Shown here: positions 1 to 8,837 of the stretch, one piece after another
Layout of the letters: each line of letters begins with the position of its first letter
Numbering within the stretch: the stretch's first letter is position 1
Source of the DNA: Rhodospirillaceae bacterium
GTDB taxonomy: Bacteria > Pseudomonadota > Alphaproteobacteria > UBA6615
NCBI GenBank assembly: GCA_002724635.1
Contig: PBPM01000036.1
Span: forward strand, 1-43,293
Direction: 5' to 3'
DNA: 43,293 nucleotides
Made by a program: the position numbers and the translations under genes
Notes under the pieces: model-generated
Told to the model about the DNA's origin: nothing
The model's input: the letters and a program-made list of their open reading frames with translations, nothing else
Databases searched by the model: none

Positions 1-926
1 AGGCAATCGCGTTCCAGATCGGCCAGTTCAACGTCGAATCTGTGCCTGAGCTCGAACAACTGTCTCGGGTCGCCGCCGCGGCGGCCGCGACTGTGCATGT
101 CGCGATCCGCGTGAACCCAGACGTGGATGCCGACACCCATCACAAGATCTCCACCGGCCGGCACCATGACAAGTTCGGCATCGACATCGGCTGCGCGCGC
201 GACGTCTATGCGCGCGCTGCCGAGCTGCCGAGCATCGTGGCCGATGCGGTCGCGGTCCATATCGGCAGCCAGTTGACCGACCTCTCGCCGTTTCGCGCCG
301 CCTTCGCGCGCGTGGCCGCGCTTGTCGCGGAGTTGCGCGGCGACGGCCACACCATCGCGAAACTCGATCTCGGCGGCGGCCTCGGCATCGACTATGGTCA
401 CCACATCCCGCCAAACCCGCATGACTACGCAGCAATCGTGGCCGAAACCGTGGGCGATCTCGGCTGCACCCTGATGTTCGAGCCCGGCCGCTACGTGGCC
501 GGCCCCGCGGGCGTACTCCTGACCGAGATCGTCTACATCAAGGAAACCGAAACCCGCAGCTTCGCAATCGTCGACGCCGCTATGAATGATCTGGTGCGGC
601 CCGCCATGTACGAGGCGCATCACGAGATCATGTCCGTGCGAGCTCCCAGCGTTGAGGATACACGCCGGGACTATGACATCGTGGGCCCGGTCTGCGAGAC
701 CGGCGACACCTTCGCTACCCAGCGCGCACTCCCGGCGCTCGCCGCGGGTGAACTTGTCGTGGTCCGCGATGCAGGTGCCTATGGCGCCGTGATGGCATCA
801 GGCTACAATAGCCGTCCGTTAATCGCCGAGGTCCTAGTGCGCGGGGATTCCTTCAGCGTGGTGCGGGCGCGTCAGGATATCGCCGCAATGCTGGCGCAGG
901 AATCACTAGCGGACTGGCAGACCTAA
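1..926 (+). CDS. lysA: Diaminopimelate decarboxylase, 5' partial
   Basis: PLP-dependent decarboxylation of meso-diaminopimelate to L-lysine, the last step of lysine synthesis, in the cytosol. The reading frame is open from base 3, upstream of the first possible start, and begins with a segment ending FNVESVPELEQL that is typical of the family, so the gene starts outside the window. About 307 residues are present out of the usual ~420; the missing N-terminal part would carry the PLP-binding lysine. Visible family motifs are HKISTGRHHDKFGID, HIGSQLTD, DLGGGLGIDY, EPGRYVAG (phosphate and barrel contacts), CETGDTFA (the cysteine that reaches the partner active site in the dimer) and DAGAYGAVMASGYNSRP near the C-terminus. 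The stop is TAA at 924-926. The next gene follows after 18 bases on the same strand. Identification is very secure. Confidence 0.97.
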   Translation, partial: AIAFQIGQFNVESVPELEQLSRVAAAAAATVHVAIRVNPDVDADTHHKISTGRHHDKFGIDIGCARDVYARAAELPSIVADAVAVHIGSQLTDLSPFRAAFARVAALVAELRGDGHTIAKLDLGGGLGIDYGHHIPPNPHDYAAIVAETVGDLGCTLMFEPGRYVAGPAGVLLTEIVYIKETETRSFAIVDAAMNDLVRPAMYEAHHEIMSVRAPSVEDTRRDYDIVGPVCETGDTFATQRALPALAAGELVVVRDAGAYGAVMASGYNSRPLIAEVLVRGDSFSVVRARQDIAAMLAQESLADWQT

Positions 927-944
927 CCGCGGTCGTCGCATACG

Positions 945-3452
945 GTGACCAGATCGGGAGCCGAATTGAGCGACTTGGACGGAGCCGCTATATCCAAAGA
1001 TCAGGTGAGCGCGCCTCCCCATCTCGGGCTGCGTCTCACACTCGCGCGCGCGATCATGCTCTGGGAAAGCGCTTGGCCGGTGCTGTGGCCTGCTGTGGGG
1101 GTCGGTGGGCTTTTCCTTGCCACCGCGCTTCTCGGCATCCTGGTCTGGCTGCCGGGCTGGCTGCACGGCCTAGTTCTGCTCGGTTTCGCGGGGGCTTTCA
1201 CGTGGCTGGTCGTACAAGGGATACGCCGCATTCAACCGCCATCTGCGGCGGCGGCCATACGCCGACTCGAAACCGATTCCGGTCTCGCACACCGGCCTCT
1301 CACGGTCATTGCCGACAGGCCGGCCGTCGGCGTTGTCGACCCCGAGACCGAAAGACTCTGGCAACGCCATCTGGCCCAAGCCGCCGCCGAGGTACGTAAG
1401 TTGCGCCTGCGATGGCCACACCCGAATCTGGCCGGTCGGGATCCATTTGCGCTAAGGATTGGGCTCGGCATTCTTCTTGTGATCAGCTTGGTCACCGCCG
1501 GCCCCGCCGGGCCCGACCGGGTGCGCGGTGCATTCACCCCGAGCCTGCAGGATTTCACCGATAGCCCCGCCGCAAGCCTCGAACTCTGGATCACGCCGCC
1601 CGAATATACGAACCTGCCGCCGCGCCTTCTGTCGAGCGCCGACCCCGCGTCGACGGTCCAGCCCAACACGGACGCGAGTTTTAAGATCCCGTTGGGCAGC
1701 ACATTGCTGGCGCAGGTCAGCCACGCGCGCCGGGCTCCGGAATTACGGATCGGCGAGACGATCCAAACCCTCGAGGCCGTTTCAGGCGAAAGCTGGCGGA
1801 TCGAAGTTTCTCTCGACGAGGTCGGCCCTCAGGCGCTACGCGTAAATGCAGCAGGAGACATCATCGGCGCCTGGGACATCACCGTGCTAGCCGACGGCCC
1901 ACCGGAGATCAACTTTGTCGAAACTCCTCGAGGTACGCCTACTAACACATTGCAGATCAGCTATGACGTTGCAGACGATTACGGAATTGTCGGCATCGCC
2001 GCCGAAATCACCTGGCCAGGCGTTTCCGAGAACCCCGCGCTGGCGCCCAGTGCCATCGAGTTGCCGCTGCCCAGCCCCAACCCCCGCGCCGGCAGCACTG
2101 TAAGCGTTCAGGGCTTGACGGCGCATCCTTGGGCGGGGCTCGAGGTCGATATCCGCCTCACCGCCACCGACGGACGGGGCCAGACGGGGCACACGGACCG
2201 ACTTGCCGTGCTCCTGCCCGAGCAAGGTTTCAACCATCCAGTCGCCCGTGACATAATCGAGCAGCGTCGCGAGCTTGCGCTCTCACCTAACAGCCGGCGC
2301 GAGGTAGCGCGCGCGCTTCACAATCTCAGCAACTCTCCGAGGCGTTTCGAAAATGATGTGGTGGTATTCCTAGCCCTGGTATCCGCCCGATCCAGACTGG
2401 TGCACATGCAGGCGACGGGTAACGTGACGCCGATCCTGTCGCAACTCTGGGACACCGCGCTGCGCCTTGAGGACGGTGCGCTGTCGTTTACCCAGCGCTC
2501 GCTCGCCAGACTCCAGAAAGAGCTGCGCAAGGCGATCGAGAATGGCGCCAGCGATGACGAAGTCCGGGAGCTGCTCGAGAAGTTGCGCGCCGCCCTCGAC
2601 CAGTATCTCGAAGCGCTCATGCAGAACCTGTCGCAGGCGCTCGAGGGGATGGACCTCTTGTCCCTACCCGAAGGGGTCGATGTTACAGAACTGGTCGACA
2701 GCGAGGCGATCCAGGATATGCTCGAAAAGATCGAGCGCATGGCGCGCCTCGGGGACACCAAAAGCGTCCAGCAGCTGATGGAGCGCATGCAGCGGATGCT
2801 CCAAGCGCTACGCGACGCGCCCAACCAGCTGCAGCGACGGTCGAACTCGCCGGCGCGGGAGATGTTGACCGAGCTGCAGGACGTCGTCGGTCGGCAACAG
2901 AAACTTCAGGACGAGCTATTCCAGCGCAATCAAAGCGGCGAACGCCTGTCTGAGCAGGAGGCGCAGCGACTGCGCGAGGCGCAAAAAGAGATTCGTAAGC
3001 GTCTAGAGGAAATTAGACGCCGGCTCGGCGAGATTACGGATCAGATTCCCAAGAATCTTGGCAATGCCGCGGACGCGATGGGGGACGCGGAGCGTGCAAT
3101 AGAGGGCGGCGACCTGCCCGGCGCGCTGGACGACCAAGCCCGCGTACTAGCCGAACTTCAGGAGGGTACCCAGAGCATGGCGCTCCAGCTCTTGCGTCAG
3201 CCGGGCCAGAGCCAGCAGCAGGGTGGCATCGCCCAACCAGGCCAGAAGGGATTCGACCCGCTAGGCAGGAAATCGGGCGATGCGACCGATAACCCCGGGG
3301 GGTTCGTGCCAACCAGTCGCGGCGGCATTAGCGACGGCGAGCAGGCCCGCCGGGCGCTGGAAATTCTCGATGAGTTGCGCCGGCGGAGGCTAGACCGGAC
3401 GCGTCCCGCACTTGAGCGCGATTATCTCGAACGGCTGCTCCGCCGATTCTAG
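945..3452 (+). CDS. TIGR02302 / DUF4175 family membrane protein
   Basis: A large (835 aa) inner-membrane protein of a family found mainly in alphaproteobacteria and of unknown function. Three hydrophobic segments lie near the N-terminus (about residues 45-69, 71-91 and 169-186). They are followed by a long, probably periplasmic region with beta-rich sections, and then by a very charged, Gln/Glu/Arg-rich helical part (about 540-720) that looks like coiled coil. The C-terminus is basic and ends LERDYLERLLRRF. The GTG start at 945 has no clear Shine-Dalgarno sequence. An in-frame TTG at 966 is preceded by GGGAG at good spacing and could be the true start, shortening the protein by 7 residues. 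Position directly after lysA fits the usual alphaproteobacterial gene order. The family call is confident; the function is unknown. Confidence 0.85.
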   Translation: MTRSGAELSDLDGAAISKDQVSAPPHLGLRLTLARAIMLWESAWPVLWPAVGVGGLFLATALLGILVWLPGWLHGLVLLGFAGAFTWLVVQGIRRIQPPSAAAAIRRLETDSGLAHRPLTVIADRPAVGVVDPETERLWQRHLAQAAAEVRKLRLRWPHPNLAGRDPFALRIGLGILLVISLVTAGPAGPDRVRGAFTPSLQDFTDSPAASLELWITPPEYTNLPPRLLSSADPASTVQPNTDASFKIPLGSTLLAQVSHARRAPELRIGETIQTLEAVSGESWRIEVSLDEVGPQALRVNAAGDIIGAWDITVLADGPPEINFVETPRGTPTNTLQISYDVADDYGIVGIAAEITWPGVSENPALAPSAIELPLPSPNPRAGSTVSVQGLTAHPWAGLEVDIRLTATDGRGQTGHTDRLAVLLPEQGFNHPVARDIIEQRRELALSPNSRREVARALHNLSNSPRRFENDVVVFLALVSARSRLVHMQATGNVTPILSQLWDTALRLEDGALSFTQRSLARLQKELRKAIENGASDDEVRELLEKLRAALDQYLEALMQNLSQALEGMDLLSLPEGVDVTELVDSEAIQDMLEKIERMARLGDTKSVQQLMERMQRMLQALRDAPNQLQRRSNSPAREMLTELQDVVGRQQKLQDELFQRNQSGERLSEQEAQRLREAQKEIRKRLEEIRRRLGEITDQIPKNLGNAADAMGDAERAIEGGDLPGALDDQARVLAELQEGTQSMALQLLRQPGQSQQQGGIAQPGQKGFDPLGRKSGDATDNPGGFVPTSRGGISDGEQARRALEILDELRRRRLDRTRPALERDYLERLLRRF

Positions 3453-3500
3453 GCGTAAATGTCTGGGCATCGGCTAGGTCGTGCACGCAAGGATGCGACG

Positions 3501-3752
3501 CTATTGCAACCGGCGGCCGCGCTGCGATATTGCATTTTCTGCAGCGTCCCAAATCTGTTTCAGGCTGAACGGCTTAGGGATCACCTTGTGGACCAGCTCC
3601 TCGAGATTGTGCGCTCGCTGCGGTTATGCGACATAGCCCGTCATCATCAAAATCGCAGTCTTTGGACGTTCCTTGGCGGCCCCGAGCACCAGCGGACGAT
3701 GCACACACTCGCGTACCACACAGTTATCTTTGACTATCAGAACTCGTTCCAT
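3501..3752 (-). pseudogene. Decayed single-domain response regulator remnant
   Basis: Reading the minus strand from an ATG at 3750-3752, behind an intact GGAG ribosome-binding site, gives a receiver-like N-terminus (MERVLIVKDN). It jumps almost at once to the receiver beta4 region (AKERPKTAILMMTGYVA) and then meets TAA at 3624-3626. The same frame continues past the stop with PQRAHNLEELVHKVIPKPFS and KQIWDAAENAIS, the usual receiver C-terminus including the conserved Lys-Pro pair, and ends at TAG (3501-3503). About 50 residues between beta1 and beta4 are absent, including the phosphorylated aspartate, and one residue of the usual acidic pair is replaced by Lys. Internal deletion plus in-frame stop mark it as a dead CheY-like gene. 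The remaining bases of the 443-base gap (3453-3895) hold nothing I recognise. Confidence 0.75.
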
Positions 3753-3895
3753 ATCTTCTCCATCCTCCCAATCCTGACGGTCAACGCCGTTTCGGTTGCA
3801 TCTATCCCTGCCCGGCGAAGACATTGCGTCCCGGGCATTGGACCGTCGTTACCCGGGGCAGCCTCCACTGCCGCGGAGGGAACAACGATCTTCGG

Positions 3896-4567
3896 TCAGG
3901 GATTCTCGTCGGGATTAGTAAATAAAACGCTAACATTCGCGGCGTTCGCTGGAACCTGATCTATCTGCGACGCGAACGAACTACGTTCGCCGGGCCCGAG
4001 ACGTCTCGTATCGGTCGTGAAGGACCAAGCCTTGAGCCTGTTCTTGTCGGCATCGGAAATCAGCACAAACAACTCGGGGATGTCGCGGGCACCGTTGGCA
4101 ATATTGATGACCTCGCCCTTAAGCGAGAGCTTTCCGCCCTCAACCGAAACGTGGAATTCGATCTCCAGCCCATCGCCCGGCGGCGGAAATGCGTCGATGC
4201 CGATGCTGGCGTAGACCGCCTCGGCCTGAGGTATGGCCACGGTTATGGGGCCACGTCCGAACCAGAGTGCGGCTAGGGTCGCGATGAGAAGAACCGCGCA
4301 TATCAACCAGGCGATCCGGGACTCGCCGCGCGGCTGTTCTTGGGGCAGCGCGGGAAGATTGCGACGCGCACCATCCGTATCTTCCTTTGGGTCGTAGGGC
4401 GTGACGAAGATGGGCGGCGGCTGAGCCTCCATGCGATCGTCCGGCTCCGGCATGGACTCGAACCAGACATGCGCGCACTTGCTACACTTCACCCGCCGTC
4501 CGTCGGGCGCGAGATGCGCCACGTCGAGCGCGAACCGCGTCTCGCAGTCTGGGCAACTCAGGATCAT
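3896..4567 (-). CDS. MJ0042-type zinc-ribbon protein with DUF3426-like domain
   Basis: A 223-residue membrane-anchored protein of unknown function. The N-terminus holds a four-cysteine zinc ribbon (C5, C8, C28, C31; motifs CPDC and CSKC, followed by HVWFE) of the MJ0042 type. A proline-rich linker follows, then one membrane segment (about residues 85-103), then a C-terminal domain of the DUF3426 kind, probably outside the membrane and beta-sandwich-like. The start at 4567 is chosen because the zinc ribbon normally begins at the first residues. The frame is open upstream to 4723, but those 52 extra residues look unrelated to the family and overlap the ftsE leader. The gene is divergent from ftsE with about 230 bases between the starts, which must hold both promoters. 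Family call is good; role unknown. Confidence 0.85.
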   Translation of the reverse strand: MILSCPDCETRFALDVAHLAPDGRRVKCSKCAHVWFESMPEPDDRMEAQPPPIFVTPYDPKEDTDGARRNLPALPQEQPRGESRIAWLICAVLLIATLAALWFGRGPITVAIPQAEAVYASIGIDAFPPPGDGLEIEFHVSVEGGKLSLKGEVINIANGARDIPELFVLISDADKNRLKAWSFTTDTRRLGPGERSSFASQIDQVPANAANVSVLFTNPDENP

Positions 4568-4800
4568 TTCGCGCTTATCGCCGTCCCAGGTAAATCGAGC
4601 ACCAAAATCCCAGTATAACCCATTCGCAGCTACGTATGGCGACTCGGATTTTCCCGATTTCGAGCCAAAACCGAGGCCTTCAGGGCGCTTCCGCAGCACG
4701 GCTTTACCGCCGTGGCACATCATGCCAACGTGACCGCCGAACAGGGTCGAGTCGCAATCTGTGGGTCGGCCGCTCCTCCGTCCCGAATGGAGACGTCCGC

Positions 4801-5481
4801 GTGTTGCGCCTCGAAAATGTCGGAATGCGGTACGGAATTGGGCCGGAGATTCTGCGCGACATCAGCTTTTCGCTGGCGCCAGGTTCATTCCATTTCCTGA
4901 CTGGGTCCAGCGGCGCCGGAAAGACAACGCTCCTGAAGCTGATGTACCTTGCCCTGCGGCCGACACGCGGGCTAGTTCACCTGTTCGACCGGGATATATC
5001 CGTGACCCCACGTGAGGAGCTCCCGGCCCTGCGGCGACGGATCGGCGTCGTGTTTCAGGATTTCCGGCTGATAGACCACATGACCGCCGTCGAGAATGTT
5101 GCACTCCCGCTCCGCGTGAATGGCGGACGGTACACCGAGGTCGACAATCACGTCCGCGAGCTATTGAGCTGGGTGGGGCTGGGCGAGCGGCTCGACGCCC
5201 GCCCCTCGACCCTGTCGGGCGGCCAGCAGCAACGGGTCGCGATCGCGCGCGCCGTTATCAACCGCCCGCGCCTACTCCTCGCTGATGAACCGACCGGCAA
5301 TGTCGACGACCATATTGCGGTGCGCCTGATGCATTTGTTCGAGGAGCTCAACAAAGCCGGCACGACAATCGTCATCGCCACTCATAACAATCAGCTCGTC
5401 GAGGAGTTCGGGCATCCGGTGATGCATCTCGACGATGGCGGGCTCGTCGTGCGCCGCTCACGCGGCCCGGGGGCCGCATGA
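4801..5481 (+). CDS. ftsE: Cell division ATP-binding protein FtsE
   Basis: ABC-type ATPase that pairs with FtsX at the divisome and controls peptidoglycan hydrolases at the septum. All ABC motifs are present in the 226-residue product: Walker A GSSGAGKT (35-42), Q-loop Q86 in VFQDFRL, signature LSGGQQQR (138-145), Walker B LLLADEP (158-164) and H-loop H195. The GTG at 4801 is taken as start because the family begins at this point (VLRLENV) and GGAG lies 8 bases upstream. The frame is open further up to 4636, but the extra residues are not FtsE-like. The stop overlaps the ftsX start by four bases (ATGA), indicating translational coupling. First gene of the ftsE-ftsX-ydcF-plsC run. Confidence 0.96.
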   Translation: MLRLENVGMRYGIGPEILRDISFSLAPGSFHFLTGSSGAGKTTLLKLMYLALRPTRGLVHLFDRDISVTPREELPALRRRIGVVFQDFRLIDHMTAVENVALPLRVNGGRYTEVDNHVRELLSWVGLGERLDARPSTLSGGQQQRVAIARAVINRPRLLLADEPTGNVDDHIAVRLMHLFEELNKAGTTIVIATHNNQLVEEFGHPVMHLDDGGLVVRRSRGPGAA

Positions 5482-6353
5482 TGCTCACCCGACGCACCGA
5501 GCTACCCTTCGAGCGCGACCAGTCGACGCGCTTCCTGCCGTGGATCATCGCGCTGATGGTCTTCCTCGGGGGTCTGATGTTTGCCGGCGCGCTCGTGGTC
5601 TCGGACACGATCCACAGCTGGGACAGCACTCTGACCGGCCGGATGACGGTCCAGGTGCCGCCAGCTGCGGCAGCGGACGACACGCTTGAAACTCTAACCG
5701 CGATGCTCGAATCCACGCCCGGGGTGACCCGCGTCCGCCCGGTTCCCATCGCCGAGGCGCGCGGGCTGCTCGTCCCCTGGCTCGGCGAAGAAGTAGTGAA
5801 TTCCGGACTGCCGATACCCGCGCTGGTGGACGTCGAGCTGGCGGCCGGCGCACGCATCGATGCCGGCCAGCTGGCTGCTCGTCTGATGCAGGCCGTCCCG
5901 GGCACGACCGTGGACGACCATCGCGCATGGTTGTCCGCGCTGATCAACCTCGGGCGCACCATCGAGATTCTCGCCTTCATGATCCTCGGTCTGATCGCGG
6001 CGGCGGCGGTCGTCGCCGTGATCTTCACCACCCGCAGCGGCCTCGCGGTGCATGCCGCGGTCATCGAGTTGCTGCACCAGATGGGTGCTCATGATGCCTA
6101 CATCGCCGACCAGTTCCAACTGCAGGCCATGATGCTGGCCGTCCGCGGCGGCATCGTTGGCGCAGCCGCGGCGACCATCGTCCTACTAGTCTTCGCTTGG
6201 GTAGGACAAGGCATTGACGCCGCATTCTTTCCCCCGTTGAGGCTGACGATTCCGGAATGGATCGCCCTCCTCATCGTGCCGGTCGGCGCGATCGCAATCG
6301 CGATGCTCACGGCGCGGCTGACCGTGCTGCGCGCCCTTGCGCGCATGCCGTGA
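5478..6353 (+). CDS. ftsX: Cell division protein FtsX
   Basis: Membrane partner of FtsE, 291 residues. The layout is that of FtsX: a short cytoplasmic N-terminus, a first membrane segment (about 19-41, FLPWIIALMVFLGG...), an extracytoplasmic domain of roughly 120 residues, then three membrane segments in the C-terminal half (around 160-182, 212-236 and 256-285). The sequence is less conserved than FtsE, as is usual for the family, so the assignment rests on topology and on the four-base overlap with ftsE. Two adjacent ATG codons (5478 and 5481) are possible starts; the first is used here. The stop overlaps the next gene's start by one base (TGATG). Confidence 0.92.
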   Translation: MMLTRRTELPFERDQSTRFLPWIIALMVFLGGLMFAGALVVSDTIHSWDSTLTGRMTVQVPPAAAADDTLETLTAMLESTPGVTRVRPVPIAEARGLLVPWLGEEVVNSGLPIPALVDVELAAGARIDAGQLAARLMQAVPGTTVDDHRAWLSALINLGRTIEILAFMILGLIAAAAVVAVIFTTRSGLAVHAAVIELLHQMGAHDAYIADQFQLQAMMLAVRGGIVGAAAATIVLLVFAWVGQGIDAAFFPPLRLTIPEWIALLIVPVGAIAIAMLTARLTVLRALARMP

Positions 6354-6970
6354 TGGCACGCTCTCGGAAACGCCGCTGGCGGTATCGCATTCTGCCACTG
6401 TGCATGCTGGCAGCGGCCTGGTTGGTCGGCCTTTTCCTTTTCGTCGACCGGATTCCGGTCGAATCGGATAGCCGCGACGCATCGGTTCAGACCGACGCCA
6501 TCATCGTACTGACTGGCGGCCGCGGACGCGTGGCTCGCGGCACCACGCTACTGGCCTCACAGGCCGGCCGATGGATGCTGATCTCCGGTGTAGGTGCGAA
6601 CGTGTCCGCGCGTGAGCTGATTCCCGCCGACCGCCTGACGGCCGAGACGCTGGACTGCTGCGTCACACTCGGCCGCGCGGCCCGTAATACGCGCGAAAAT
6701 GCCGTTGAGACGGCCGGCTGGGTCGCGGAAAACGGAGTGACGAGCCTGCGCCTAGTCACGGCGGATTTTCACATTCCGCGCAGTCTGCTTGAGTTCCGGG
6801 CTCATCTGCCGCGCGTGGAGATCATTACGGACCCGGTCATATCCGAGAATGTGCGGCTCGACCGATGGTGGCGCTGGCCCGGAACGGCATTCCTCCTAGC
6901 CGAGGAGTACAACAAGTATCTAGCAGCGCGCGCGCGTCTGTTCGTGACCCTTATGCTAGATCGAACCTGA
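6353..6970 (+). CDS. YdcF family (DUF218) membrane-anchored protein
   Basis: A 205-residue protein with one N-terminal membrane segment (about residues 11-30) followed by a DUF218/YdcF-type Rossmann-like domain. Family signs are TDAIIVLTGG followed by a basic stretch, ISGVGANVSA, the conserved AARNTRENA motif and LVTADFHIPRS. Members have been linked to envelope polysaccharide metabolism and vancomycin sensitivity (SanA-like), but no reaction is firmly known. The start at 6353 is chosen because it overlaps the ftsX stop by one base and puts the membrane segment at the N-terminus. plsC begins 4 bases after the stop, so the gene belongs to the ftsEX-plsC run. Confidence 0.85.
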   Translation: MARSRKRRWRYRILPLCMLAAAWLVGLFLFVDRIPVESDSRDASVQTDAIIVLTGGRGRVARGTTLLASQAGRWMLISGVGANVSARELIPADRLTAETLDCCVTLGRAARNTRENAVETAGWVAENGVTSLRLVTADFHIPRSLLEFRAHLPRVEIITDPVISENVRLDRWWRWPGTAFLLAEEYNKYLAARARLFVTLMLDRT

Positions 6971-6974
6971 CCAG

Positions 6975-7703
6975 ATGCGCGCCATTCTGTTCACGGTCCT
7001 GTTCTACGGATGGACCACGCTCGCGGGCATTTTCGTTCTGCCGCTCTTACTCGGCCCGCCGGTACCGATCCTCGCCTATAGCCGGCTTTGGATCCGAGTT
7101 TCCCTCTGGCTCCTGCGCGTCACGGTCGGCCTGTCCCACCGCGCAATCGGTGCGGAGAATATCCCCACCGGGCCCGTGCTGTTTGCGGTGAAACACCAGT
7201 CGGCCTGGGATACGCTGGCGATCAACCTAATCGTGCGCGACGCCGCGATCGTCCTGAAGCGGGAACTCACATGGATTCCGTTGTTCGGCTGGTGCCTCGT
7301 GCGGGCGCGGCAGATCGCCATCGATCGCAATGGCGGAATGGCCGCGCTGCGCGGGATGGTCGTGGCGGCCAAGCGGTCTCTGGCCGAGGGACGGCCGATC
7401 GTTATCTATCCCGAGGGAACACGCGTTGCGCCGGGCGACAAGCATCCCTATCACGCAGGCGTCGCGGCGCTTTACGCGAGCCTGAAGGTACCGGTGGTAC
7501 CCGTCGCGCTCAATTCGGGGCATTTCTGGCCTCGACGTTCCCTGAAGCTGCGGCCCGGGGTCATCACCATCGAATTTCTGCCCACCCTTCCCGCGACGCT
7601 GACGCGGCGCGAATTCGCGGACGCGCTTGAATCCGCGATTGAAACGGCGAGCGACCGGTTGTCCAAGGAAACCACCGCTACGTTGTCAGATGCCGACAGA
7701 TAA
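6975..7703 (+). CDS. plsC: 1-acyl-sn-glycerol-3-phosphate acyltransferase
   Basis: Transfers a second acyl chain to lysophosphatidic acid to make phosphatidic acid at the inner membrane. The 242-residue product has an N-terminal membrane segment (about 5-27), the catalytic HX4D motif HQSAWD (H74, D79), a substrate-binding region around IPLFGW, and the EGTR glycerol-phosphate motif (147-150) in IYPEGTRVAPG. All are in the right order for the PlsC family. It is the last gene of the ftsE-ftsX-ydcF-plsC run, with only four bases separating it from the gene before. Downstream lies an AT-rich gap containing DnaA boxes. Confidence 0.94.
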   Translation: MRAILFTVLFYGWTTLAGIFVLPLLLGPPVPILAYSRLWIRVSLWLLRVTVGLSHRAIGAENIPTGPVLFAVKHQSAWDTLAINLIVRDAAIVLKRELTWIPLFGWCLVRARQIAIDRNGGMAALRGMVVAAKRSLAEGRPIVIYPEGTRVAPGDKHPYHAGVAALYASLKVPVVPVALNSGHFWPRRSLKLRPGVITIEFLPTLPATLTRREFADALESAIETASDRLSKETTATLSDADR

Positions 7704-8085
7704 CGGCCTGTGGATAAAGTTGTGGAATAACTGCCTGCTCCGACAGAGCCAAGCGAACAGACAATAGGCTCGGAGTAAAAGTGTATTTCCGCAACAATCC
7801 GTGCCGGCCGATTGGCCATTATTCGGTCTGTATTACAGTTATGTTTCGACCCCGCCGCAATACCAAGTTCACTTCCACTTTCCGTAGATGGAGATTCTGC
7901 GGAAATCGTGTCGATTTACGTTTTGCATACGCCTTATTTAAGTGATTCAACGTGCGCGCTGCTGCGTGCACCGTCCCTACACAGCCGCGTTTGACCTCTT
8001 GTGGATAAAGTTTCGCGGGTCGTGCCTTTCCACACCCGAAGCGATTGCAAATGCTCAGTTATTCGCCGTGAGCAATCGCCGGCGA
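7704..8085. other. AT-rich convergent gap with two perfect DnaA boxes
   Basis: This 382-base stretch lies between the 3' ends of plsC (plus) and the ChaC-like gene (minus), so no promoter is needed here. By hand count the four full lines between 7741 and 7980 are about 47-55 percent A+T, clearly higher than the flanking genes. TGTGGATAA, the complement of the DnaA box TTATCCACA, occurs at 7709-7717 and again at 8000-8008 in the same orientation. Looser relatives are at 7721-7730 (TGTGGAATAA) and 8026-8034 (CTTTCCACA). No protein or RNA gene is recognisable. It could be a replication origin, a DnaA-binding or titration site, or a chance pairing. Confidence 0.4.
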
Positions 8086-8727
8086 TCAGCCCGGTTGGAG
8101 GCCAACCGCCAGATTTCGCAGACGCAGCAACGGTTTGTCAGAGATACCCAGTTCCAGCAAGTGATCGACCGTATTATTCAGATATTCGGTATTCGGCCCG
8201 CTGAGCCCATGCCCCTGTAGGATGAACCGCAGCGTATCGGCTTCGGACAGGTGGCCAGCATACTGGATATGGTTATGGGCTGCCGTATACGTGAGCGCAC
8301 GCACGGCACCAGCCCCGATCCGCGCAGTCACCCAGCGCGGCATGTACACCCGGGTCACCATCTCGCGCTGGATCAGGTAATTGACCGCCGCCTCGGCCTC
8401 GCCTGCCGCGACCCGGTAGGCGACGCCGCTGCAACTCCCGCCATTGTCTAGGCCGAGGACTAGGCCTGGGCGCTCCCGGGTTCCTCGATAGACATGAGAG
8501 TAGACGCAGAAGGCACGGTGAAACCCGTGTACGCGGGCCGGCTGCCGGTCGATGAACGGGAAGTCGGGCCGCCACATCAACGACCCGTAGCCGAAGATCC
8601 AGATGTCCTCGCCCGCCTTGTGGGTATTCATCACCGCCCGCAGCGTCCATTCGAGCTCGTGTTCGGTCAATTCGTACTGATCCGTTAGATGGCTGAGGTC
8701 GGGCTGTTCCTTCAACATCGACGTCAT
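8086..8727 (-). CDS. ChaC-like gamma-glutamylcyclotransferase
   Basis: Predicted glutathione-specific gamma-glutamylcyclotransferase, which releases 5-oxoproline and Cys-Gly from glutathione in the cytosol. The 213-residue product shows the family's glycine-rich loop FGYGSLMW (YGSL at 47-50), then HGFHRAFCVYS, RPGLVLGLDNGG, and the conserved glutamate E122 in LIQREMV, which is probably the catalytic acid. The C-terminal helix DHLLELGI is also typical. The start at 8727 is preferred because the sequence begins to look like the family there; the frame is open to 8814, adding 29 less likely residues. It is divergent from the DUF2125 gene. Family call is strong; substrate is by analogy. Confidence 0.88.
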   Translation of the reverse strand: MTSMLKEQPDLSHLTDQYELTEHELEWTLRAVMNTHKAGEDIWIFGYGSLMWRPDFPFIDRQPARVHGFHRAFCVYSHVYRGTRERPGLVLGLDNGGSCSGVAYRVAAGEAEAAVNYLIQREMVTRVYMPRWVTARIGAGAVRALTYTAAHNHIQYAGHLSEADTLRFILQGHGLSGPNTEYLNNTVDHLLELGISDKPLLRLRNLAVGLQPG

Positions 8728-8837
8728 GGCGTGCCTTGCTCCGTCTGAATCTTGACCGGGATGCGTGTCGGACGCCTCGACGCCGCCACGATCCATGATT
8801 AGGTTGACCGGCAAGCTTCTTAGGCAACTGGCTGCAT

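Noticed and set aside
3459-3959. Plus-strand frame of 166 residues after the DUF4175 gene
   Set aside because: It is antisense to the decayed response regulator and the end of the zinc-ribbon gene; no similarity to any family I know.
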